This document shows, one piece after another, positions 6,220 to 11,071 of a DNA stretch of 11,071 bases. The DNA lies in NCBI GenBank assembly GCA_030599705.1, contig JAUVNM010000027.1:1-11071 (forward strand), read 5' to 3'. Each line of letters begins with the position of its first letter. The first letter of the stretch is position 1. The notes beneath the pieces were generated by a model, which did not search any database, was not told the DNA's origin, and worked only from the letters and a program-made list of their open reading frames with translations. This DNA is from Gammaproteobacteria bacterium (GTDB taxonomy: Bacteria; Pseudomonadota; Gammaproteobacteria; UBA9214). Position numbers and translations under genes: made by a program.

Positions 6220-8502
6220 ATGGGTAAATCATACGGAGAGTGGCTGGTTCGCTGGCGCTACCTGGTGCTGGTAGCCGTCATTGCCAGCGTCGCCATTGCG
6301 GCAAGTGGCGCCCGGTTTCTGACCTTCAAGACCGATTACCGGGTCTTCTTCAGCACAGACAACCCGCAGCTGCAGGCCTTCGAGCAGCTGCAGAACACCT
6401 ATACCAAGACCGATAATGTCCTGTTCGTGCTGGCGCCGAAGGACGGCAATGTGTTCACGCAGGAAACCCTGGCCAGCATTATCGCGTTGACCGAGGCGAG
6501 CTGGCAAATACCGTACTCGATTCGAGTCGACTCCATTACCAACTACCAGCACACGGAAGCCGAGGGCGACGACCTGACCGTGGACGACCTGGTGCCGGAT
6601 GCCGGCCAGCTGGATGCCGGGGGACTGGAGCGCATCCGCAACATCGCCACGAACGAACCCTTGCTGGTTAACCGGATTATTTCGCCCGACGGCCGGGTCA
6701 CCGGGGTCAATGTCACCGTGCAGCTGCCGGACCCGGAAGAACAGACGGGCAAGGAAGTCCCAAAGGTGACCGCCTTTGCGCGCAACATGGTTGACGAGCT
6801 GCGCGCGGCCAACCCGGACCTGGATGTCTACCTCACTGGCATGGTGATCATGAACAACTCCTTTCCGGAGGTCAGCATCCGCGACCAGCAAACCCTGGTG
6901 CCGATCATGTTCGCGGTGGTCGTCATCACGCTGGTGCTGTTATTGCGCTCATTCACCGCCACCATCGGCACTTTCCTGGTAATCGTCTGCTCGGTCCTGA
7001 CCGCGATGGGTATTGCCGGCTGGCTGGGGATGGCGCTGACACCCCCGTCCGCCTCGTCACCCACCATTATTCTGACACTGGCCGTGGCCGACTGCGTGCA
7101 TATCCTGGTGAGTTTCCTGCATGCCATGCGCCGTGGGCTGGACAAGACCGGCGCCATGGTCGAGAGCCTGCGCATCAACCTGCAGCCGATTTTCCTGACC
7201 TCACTGACCACGGCGATCGGCTTTCTCAGCATGAACTTCAGTGACGCACCGCCGTTTCGCGACCTGGGTAATATCGTGGCCATGGGCGTCATGGCGGCAT
7301 TCTTTATCTCGATTACCCTGCTGCCGGCGCTGATGCTGATCCTGCCGGTGCGCGTGAAACCCGGCGCCACCAATCATTCACGGCGCATGGACAATTTCGC
7401 GGACTTCGTCGTGGAGCGGCGCAACTTCCTGTTCTTCGCAGTCGGCTTTATCGTCGTTGCACTGGTGATATTCATCCCGCGCAACGAGCTTAACGATGAA
7501 TTCATCGAATACTTCGACAAGACCGTGGACTTCCGCAATGCGACTGACTTCTCCAGTGAAAACCTGACCGGGATCTACACCATCGATTATTCCCTGAGCG
7601 CGGGTGAAAGCGGCGGCATCAGCGAACCCGAATTCCTGGACCGCGTCGAGGCCTTTGCCAACTGGTACGAGACCCAGCCGGAGGTGCTGCATGTCAATAC
7701 CCTGACAGACATCATGAAGCGGTTGAACAAGAACATGCATGCCGATGAACCGGAGTGGTACCGGCTGCCGGACCAGCGCAACCTGTCGGCGCAATACCTG
7801 CTGCTGTATGAAATGTCACTTCCGTATGGTCTCGATCTGAACAACCAGATCGACGTCGGTAAATCGGCAACCCGGATGACCGTGACGGTCAAGAATATTT
7901 CCAGCAATGAAATGCTCGCGCTCGAGGGCAAGGCCCAGGAATGGCTGCATGAAAATGCACCCGGGATGCGCGCCGATGGCGCCAGCCCCTCGGTGATGTT
8001 TGCCCATATCGGGCACCGCAATATCCGCAGCATGCTGACCGGTACCTCCGTGGCCCTGGTACTGATATCACTGATCCTGGTTGTTGCCCTGCGCTCGATC
8101 AAGATCGGCCTGATCAGTCTGGTCCCGAACCTGGCCCCGGCCGCCATGGGATTTGGCCTGTGGGGACTGCTGGTCGGCGAGGTGGGACTGGGCCTGTCGG
8201 TGGTGACCGGCATGACGCTGGGTATCGTGGTGGACGATACTGTCCATTTTCTCAGCAAATATCTGCGTGCCCGCCGCGAGCAGCAGCTGGCGCCACCGGA
8301 TGCGGTTCGTTACGCCTTTTCCACAGTCGGTACGGCCCTGTGGGTCACCTCACTGGTGCTGATTGCCGGCTTCATGGTGCTCACCCAGTCGCCCTTCAAG
8401 CTGAATTCCGATATGGGCCTGGTGACCGCAATCACCATCGCCTTTGCACTGATTGCCGATTTCCTGTTCCTCCCGCCATTACTGATGAAGGTTGATAAAT
8501 GA
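6220..8502 (+). CDS. RND superfamily exporter, MMPL type
   Basis: The 760-aa product is a proton-driven inner-membrane exporter with the classic doubled plan. Helix 1 (about 13-33) precedes a periplasmic loop to about 223, then a five-helix block (about 226-376). Helix 7 (403-421) precedes a second loop to about 605, then a second block (607-757). Each half carries an acidic helix-4 motif: AVADCVHIL (D291) and GIVVDDTVHFL (D672, D673), the second matching the proton-relay position of RND pumps. It resembles the MMPL/COG1033 single-component exporters rather than three-part AcrB-type pumps, which are over 1000 aa. The next gene overlaps by ATGA and encodes a LolA-like exported protein, a recurrent partner that points to lipid or lipoprotein-like cargo. 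No good Shine-Dalgarno precedes the ATG at 6220, but the N-terminus is typical. The substrate is unknown. Confidence 0.9.
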   Translation: MGKSYGEWLVRWRYLVLVAVIASVAIAASGARFLTFKTDYRVFFSTDNPQLQAFEQLQNTYTKTDNVLFVLAPKDGNVFTQETLASIIALTEASWQIPYSIRVDSITNYQHTEAEGDDLTVDDLVPDAGQLDAGGLERIRNIATNEPLLVNRIISPDGRVTGVNVTVQLPDPEEQTGKEVPKVTAFARNMVDELRAANPDLDVYLTGMVIMNNSFPEVSIRDQQTLVPIMFAVVVITLVLLLRSFTATIGTFLVIVCSVLTAMGIAGWLGMALTPPSASSPTIILTLAVADCVHILVSFLHAMRRGLDKTGAMVESLRINLQPIFLTSLTTAIGFLSMNFSDAPPFRDLGNIVAMGVMAAFFISITLLPALMLILPVRVKPGATNHSRRMDNFADFVVERRNFLFFAVGFIVVALVIFIPRNELNDEFIEYFDKTVDFRNATDFSSENLTGIYTIDYSLSAGESGGISEPEFLDRVEAFANWYETQPEVLHVNTLTDIMKRLNKNMHADEPEWYRLPDQRNLSAQYLLLYEMSLPYGLDLNNQIDVGKSATRMTVTVKNISSNEMLALEGKAQEWLHENAPGMRADGASPSVMFAHIGHRNIRSMLTGTSVALVLISLILVVALRSIKIGLISLVPNLAPAAMGFGLWGLLVGEVGLGLSVVTGMTLGIVVDDTVHFLSKYLRARREQQLAPPDAVRYAFSTVGTALWVTSLVLIAGFMVLTQSPFKLNSDMGLVTAITIAFALIADFLFLPPLLMKVDK

Positions 8503-9284
8503 AACAGCATTACGTCCTGATACTTGTCTTGTTTGGCATGTTTTTATTACCGGCACAGGCTGAAACGCCGGATGAGAAGGGGTTGCAGATCGCGACGGAA
8601 GCCGACCAGCGAGACCAGGGCTTCGGAGACTCAACCGCCACCATGCATATGGTCCTGCGTAACAAGCGCGGTGACGAGAGCAGCCGTGAGGTACGCGTGC
8701 GCACACTGGAAATCGAGGATGACGGTGACAAGAGCATGTCCATCTTCGACGCACCAGCCGATATCAAGGGAACTGCCTTCCTGACATTTTCACACATCAA
8801 CAAACCCGATGACCAGTGGCTCTACCTGCCGGCGCTCAAACGGGTCAAACGTATTGCCTCGAAGAACAAGTCGGGCCCGTTCATGGGCAGCGAGTTCGCC
8901 TACGAGGACATCTCTTCCGATGAAGTGGACAAATATACCTACAAGTACCTGCGTGACGAGACTTGGGAAGGGATGGAATGTTACGTGGTGGAGCGCGACC
9001 CGGTCGACAAGCACTCAGGATACACGCGCCAGGTGGTCTGGTACGACAAGGCCGAGTACCGCCCGCAGAAAGTGGATTACTATGACCGCAAAAACGAGCA
9101 TCTCAAGACGCTGACGTTTCACGAATACCGGCAGTACCTCGACAAGTTCTGGCGTGGCATGCGCTACGAAATGGTGAATCACCAGACCGGGAAAAGCACC
9201 ACCCTCTCCTGGAAGGAATATGTCTTTCGCAGCGGCCTCACAGATCGGGATTTTGACAAGAACACCCTGAAACGGGCGCGTTAG
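8499..9284 (+). CDS. Exported LolA-like outer-membrane lipoprotein-sorting family protein
   Basis: The 261-aa product has a signal peptide (core 5-17, likely cleaved after PAQA at residue 21) and no lipobox, so it should be a soluble periplasmic protein. The body matches the family annotated as outer membrane lipoprotein-sorting protein (LolA-like fold): SMSIFDAPADIKGTAFLTF at about 79-97, then WLYLPALKRVKRIAS, then GSEFAYEDIS, and a C-terminal beta-rich half with many Tyr and Lys residues. Members are usually encoded beside an MMPL/RND exporter, as here, and may take the cargo on through the periplasm. The start overlaps the exporter stop (ATGA, 8499-8502) and has GAAGG eight bases upstream, so translation is probably coupled. 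It is not LolA itself: it lies apart from the ftsK-lolA locus and has a different motif set. The stop overlaps the convergent gene by four bases. Confidence 0.88.
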   Translation: MKQHYVLILVLFGMFLLPAQAETPDEKGLQIATEADQRDQGFGDSTATMHMVLRNKRGDESSREVRVRTLEIEDDGDKSMSIFDAPADIKGTAFLTFSHINKPDDQWLYLPALKRVKRIASKNKSGPFMGSEFAYEDISSDEVDKYTYKYLRDETWEGMECYVVERDPVDKHSGYTRQVVWYDKAEYRPQKVDYYDRKNEHLKTLTFHEYRQYLDKFWRGMRYEMVNHQTGKSTTLSWKEYVFRSGLTDRDFDKNTLKRAR

Positions 9285-9799
9285 CGAATTTCGTCGATGG
9301 AAAGCGTCTTTTCCATCACCGTCGGGGTGATCAGCGCGTATCCCTGCATCTGCCAGTGTGCCAGTTCGGTGATGGCCGAGGGCACGACATCGATAAACTC
9401 ATAAAAGGCATCCGTGTCATAGTCATAGTCTTTTGCCGCCAGTCCGCAAACCTTGAACTCCACGCCCAGGCTTGAGTAATAACGCATGCGCTCGACGGCA
9501 TCACGGTATTTGTCGTAGTTCTTGCGCGCCACGGTGACGATTTCCATGCCGTGAATGACCACCTTGATATCCATGAACTCCGGCGCCATATCGTACGGAG
9601 AGTCCATCAGCGGGTTCATCAGAGAGCGTATCCAGTACAGGGCCGAATTGATCTTTTCCGGGTTATCCAGGTAGAAATCAAAGACCACCTGTTGCTCGGA
9701 ATAGGGGGTCTGCATCTCGTGTGATACCTGCTCTTCGGCCAGCGATGCATGACTGCCGAAACATAACAACAACAGGGAAAGAAGGAGTCGTGTTTTCAT
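9281..9799 (-). CDS. Exported DsrE/DsrF-like family protein
   Basis: The 172-aa product starts with a clear signal peptide (MKTRLLLSLLLLCFGSHASLA, predicted cut after A21). The rest reads as a DsrE/DsrF-like (COG1416) protein: VVFDFYLDNPEKINSALYWI at 38-57, MDIKVVIHGMEI at 76-87, and a C-terminal half with GVEFKVCGLAAKDY, placing C118 where family members carry their conserved cysteine, then DVVPSAITELAHWQMQGYAL. DsrE-type proteins carry sulfane sulfur or form part of sulfur relays; this one would work in the periplasm. A longer reading from 9850 is rejected because it buries the signal peptide. The Shine-Dalgarno is weak. A possible -10, TATACT (9841-9836), precedes it without a clear -35. 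It is read convergently with the LolA-like gene, and is separated from the rhodanese gene by a terminator, so it is its own transcript. The family call is fairly sure; the partner is unknown. Confidence 0.8.
   Translation of the reverse strand: MKTRLLLSLLLLCFGSHASLAEEQVSHEMQTPYSEQQVVFDFYLDNPEKINSALYWIRSLMNPLMDSPYDMAPEFMDIKVVIHGMEIVTVARKNYDKYRDAVERMRYYSSLGVEFKVCGLAAKDYDYDTDAFYEFIDVVPSAITELAHWQMQGYALITPTVMEKTLSIDEIR
9296..9317 (+). repeat. Perfect 8-bp inverted repeat at a convergent gene end
   Basis: GATGGAAA (9296-9303) and TTTCCATC (9310-9317) pair perfectly across a 6-base loop. The hairpin starts 12 bases after the stop of the LolA-like gene and lies inside the last codons of the convergent DsrE-like gene. 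It could mark the 3' end of the exporter operon mRNA, but there is no following T-tract, so it is not a standard rho-independent terminator. Confidence 0.4.
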
Positions 9800-9871
9800 A
9801 TCAGCCGCCGCATGCTTATCCGCAATAGCAACTAGAGTATAGACCACCACATCGAATTAAATCTTTCAGAC

Positions 9872-9902
9872 AAGAAAAAGGGCGGCTGACGCCGCCCCTT
9901 TT
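9872..9902 (-). terminator. Rho-independent terminator of the peptide-rhodanese operon
   Basis: A perfect 7-bp GC stem (GGGCGGC 9880-9886, GCCGCCC 9891-9897) with a TGAC loop is flanked by A5 on one side and T4 on the other. On the minus strand the stem lies about 24 bases after the rhodanese stop and runs into TTTTTCTT, a textbook terminator. The flanks would also let it act, less strongly, on plus-strand transcripts arriving from the exporter operon. Confidence 0.85.
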
Positions 9903-9920
9903 CATTGATTGCTGACAGGG

Positions 9921-10586
9921 CTACTTGCCCGGGACCGTGCTCAGCCCGAGAATTTCCCAGTCCTGCATACCGCCACGGTACCACTTGATCTTGTGCGCCG
10001 GGTAACCGAACTTCAGCAGGTTCTTGATGTTGTTCGGTGACTGGCCGCACCACATGCCATTACAGAACATGACCAGTGTTCTGGCGTTGGAATAGTCCCA
10101 GAGACCCTCCAGGCTTTTGGCACCGAACCGGTCTTCCATGATTTCACCAATGGAGATGGGGTCGGCACCCTTGGCCGGGTTCAGGGACGTCCAGGGAATA
10201 TTGACCGCCCCCGGGATGGTGCCTTTCTTGACCCAGTCCGGGGTGCGTGAATCAATCACCAGGATGGTGTCATCACCGCCACTCATGCGCGTGAGGTAGT
10301 CAATCATTTCCACTTCAGCGATGGTTTCAACACCCGGGGCCAATGTAGCCGGCTGGATGCAAAACGGCGGGCACTTGCGGGATGTTTTTGCGAATGACTT
10401 GTTGACCGTGTTCTTCTGATCCTGGTTACGCATGATGGTGGTCTTCTTGCCATCGTGCATCACCTCGACCGAGGCAATATCCGGGGTAATCTTGACAGCA
10501 ACTTTATCACCGGCAATTACACTTGCGGAGATAACCAGGGCTGCGGATACAACAGACGTGGCAATCAGGGTTCTAATCGGTTTCAT
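9921..10586 (-). CDS. Secreted rhodanese-domain sulfurtransferase with extra cysteine pair
   Basis: The 221-aa product has a signal peptide (core about 8-24, cut after SVIA at residue 25), so it should be periplasmic. Residues 27-85 form a separate N-terminal segment holding KCPPFC (C72, C76). A rhodanese domain fills about 88-218: VIDSRTPDWVKKGTIPGAVNIPW at 110-132 (the DxR and GxIPGAxNIP marks), the active loop FCNGMWCGQS with catalytic C175 and a second cysteine C180, then KWYRGGMQDWEILGL. Rhodaneses move sulfane sulfur to thiols or cyanide; C175 would carry the persulfide. C180 replaces the residue that usually closes the loop and could form a disulfide with C175, and the CPPFC pair might add redox control. 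AAGGAG lies nine bases before the ATG. It follows the acidic-peptide gene by 57 bases with a hairpin between. The domain is certain; the substrate is not. Confidence 0.9.
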   Translation of the reverse strand: MKPIRTLIATSVVSAALVISASVIAGDKVAVKITPDIASVEVMHDGKKTTIMRNQDQKNTVNKSFAKTSRKCPPFCIQPATLAPGVETIAEVEMIDYLTRMSGGDDTILVIDSRTPDWVKKGTIPGAVNIPWTSLNPAKGADPISIGEIMEDRFGAKSLEGLWDYSNARTLVMFCNGMWCGQSPNNIKNLLKFGYPAHKIKWYRGGMQDWEILGLSTVPGK

Positions 10587-10611
10587 TACTCAATGCTCCT
10601 TCAGTAGTGTT

Positions 10612-10637
10612 GTAGCAGGAAAGAATTATCCTGCTAC
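10612..10637 (-). repeat. Intercistronic 9-bp hairpin between peptide and rhodanese genes
   Basis: GTAGCAGGA (10612-10620) and TCCTGCTAC (10629-10637) are perfectly complementary across an 8-base loop. On the transcribed minus strand the hairpin begins 6 bases after the peptide stop codon and ends before the rhodanese ribosome-binding site. There is no U-tract after it. It could protect the 3' end of a peptide-only mRNA, or partly end transcription, so that the peptide is made in excess over the rhodanese. Confidence 0.6.
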
Positions 10638-10643
10638 GGGGGA

Positions 10644-10838
10644 CTAGTCACATTCAGGTTCTTCCTCTTCCTCTTCGTCCGGTTTCTTGTTGTCATCCCC
10701 GGACTTCCTGGAATCCGTGTCAGCCTGTTGCTGCCCGGATTCGGTAGACTTGTCGGCCGAATCGTCTTCCTCTGCCATCAATGACGAACCAGCAATACCT
10801 GCAAACATCAGGCACACTAAAATCAGACGCTTCAACAT
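10644..10838 (-). CDS. Secreted very acidic 64-aa peptide with penultimate cysteine
   Basis: I do not recognise a named family. The 64 residues begin with a good signal peptide (MLKRLILVCLMFAGIAGSSL core, likely cut after A22; no lipobox around C9). The mature part is about 42 residues, with 10 Glu and 9 Asp against 4 Lys and 1 Arg, no hydrophobic core, and is probably unfolded. It ends in a run of six Glu followed by PECD, so its single mature cysteine, C63, is next to the C-terminus. The Glu run is encoded by alternating GAA and GAG codons. It is a real gene: GAGAGGAA lies about eight bases before the ATG, an extended -10 promoter is placed just upstream, and a hairpin and the rhodanese gene follow. 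It could be a carrier, a partner of the rhodanese, or a metal- or cation-binding peptide. Confidence 0.8.
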   Translation of the reverse strand: MLKRLILVCLMFAGIAGSSLMAEEDDSADKSTESGQQQADTDSRKSGDDNKKPDEEEEEEPECD

Positions 10839-10869
10839 TGTAATATTCCTCTCGGTAGTTATAAAAACG

Positions 10870-10878
10870 ATTATAACA
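10870..10878 (-). promoter_or_regulatory. Extended -10 promoter of the peptide-rhodanese operon
   Basis: The minus strand reads TGTTATAAT (10878-10870): a perfect TATAAT with the TGn extension. No recognisable -35 hexamer lies 16-18 bases further upstream; that position is inside a GC-rich palindrome. A start near 10863 would give a leader of about 25 bases carrying the GAGAGGAA ribosome-binding site. Confidence 0.65.
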
Positions 10879-10883
10879 GTCTG

Positions 10884-10906
10884 CAGGGTGCGCCATGGGC
10901 GCCCTG
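10884..10906. repeat. GC-rich palindrome over the -35 region
   Basis: CAGGG-(TG)-CGCC-ATG-GGCG-CCCTG folds into a 9-bp stem with a two-base bulge and a 3-base loop. It covers about -20 to -43 of the promoter at 10870-10878. It could be an operator for a regulator that replaces or blocks -35 contact, or the distal part of a 3' structure of the upstream gene. No T-tract directly follows on either strand. Confidence 0.5.
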
Positions 10907-10939
10907 TATCAAGCCGTTAAATAAATCAGAGTTTCCTTA

Positions 10940-10967
10940 ACAGACGATTGACAAATCATCTGTCAAT
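10940..10967 (-). repeat. Two overlapping, mutually exclusive inverted repeats
   Basis: Repeat A pairs ACAGACGATT (10940-10949) with AATCATCTGT (10954-10963) around a 4-base loop. In minus-strand RNA all ten pairs form, one being G-U, while in plus-strand RNA one is a C-A mismatch, which favours a role in the minus-strand transcript. Repeat B pairs ATTGACA (10947-10953) with TGTCAAT (10961-10967). They cannot form together. Repeat A lies about 20 bases after the stop of the gene running off the window edge and may be its 3' hairpin; no T-run follows directly. Confidence 0.45.
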
Positions 10968-10982
10968 GGGACGCAGCCACAA

Positions 10983-11071
10983 TCATGCGGCGGATGCCTG
11001 TTGCTTCCGGTGCTCGGCCGCCAGGGCAACGCGCTGCTCGTAGGCCTCGCGGGCAATCCGGACATCTTCCA
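10983..11071 (-). CDS. C-terminal end of an unidentified protein (runs off the window)
   Basis: The last 28 residues and a TGA stop (10985-10983) are visible. They read as an Ala-, Glu- and Arg-rich amphipathic helix (DVRIAREAYEQRVALAAEH) ending in KQQASAA. Codon choice is rich in G/C third positions like the neighbouring genes, and the helix pattern looks like real protein. The plus-strand frame over the same bases is open too but gives an Arg/Pro/Gly-rich string typical of a shadow. No family can be assigned from this fragment. Confidence 0.6.
   Translation of the reverse strand, partial: EDVRIAREAYEQRVALAAEHRKQQASAA

Noticed and set aside
9800..9850. Longer N-terminus for the DsrE-like protein starting at 9850
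   Set aside because: It would bury the signal peptide, and the extra 17 residues look unrelated to the family.
10961..10966. TTGACA on the minus strand as a -35 box
   Set aside because: No acceptable -10 lies 16-18 bases downstream (CTGTTA, TGTTAA), so the hexamer is better explained as part of the inverted repeat.
10985..11071. Plus-strand open frame running off the right edge
   Set aside because: Its translation is an Arg/Pro/Gly-rich string, while the minus strand reads as a regular helix with a stop and a following hairpin. It cannot be excluded on this fragment alone.
1..11071. CRISPR array, tRNA, rRNA or insertion sequence
   Set aside because: No regularly spaced repeat array, cloverleaf, rRNA stretch or transposase reading frame was seen. 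The only mobile-type sequences are the two palindromic doublets.

Overview
The window looks like a chromosomal piece of a GC-rich gammaproteobacterium, probably one with an active inorganic or organic sulfur metabolism. The reasons are a Mfd that can be followed end to end against the gammaproteobacterial type, the mfd-csiV gene pair familiar from that class, a Pseudomonas-type REP doublet, and three separate genes from sulfur-handling families: a YeeE/YedE transporter, an exported DsrE-like protein and an exported rhodanese. The species cannot be named from the sequence, and all family assignments are from reading the proteins, not from a search.

Layout. 1-181: tandem small hairpins and a REP doublet, downstream of the first gene. 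182-6068, minus strand, in transcription order: a small two-helix membrane protein (YgaP-like TM domain family), mfd, csiV (overlapping mfd by 8 bases), and a YeeE/YedE-type sulfur-compound permease. csiV and the permease are separated by a second palindromic repeat that supplies the csiV stop codon. 6069-6219: divergent intergenic region. 6220-9284, plus strand: a two-gene operon of an RND/MMPL-type exporter and a LolA-like exported protein, joined by an ATGA overlap. 9281-9799, minus: exported DsrE-like protein, converging on the LolA-like gene with a 4-base overlap of the stop codons. 9872-9902: a strong rho-independent terminator. 9921-10838, minus: a secreted very acidic 64-aa peptide followed by a secreted rhodanese, with an extended -10 promoter in front and a perfect 9-bp hairpin between the two genes. 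10983-11071: the C-terminus of a further minus-strand gene that continues past the window edge.

How it fits together. Mfd is housekeeping DNA repair, and CsiV is an envelope protein that travels with it. The RND/LolA-like pair probably moves a lipid or lipoprotein-like substrate to or across the outer membrane. The sulfur theme runs through uptake (YeeE/YedE), a periplasmic DsrE-like protein, and a periplasmic rhodanese with extra cysteines. The most interesting part is the peptide-rhodanese unit at 9921-10838. The peptide's only mature cysteine is its second-last residue, at the end of a flexible acidic tail, which would suit a small carrier or partner for a periplasmic sulfurtransferase. 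That is a hypothesis, not something the sequence proves.
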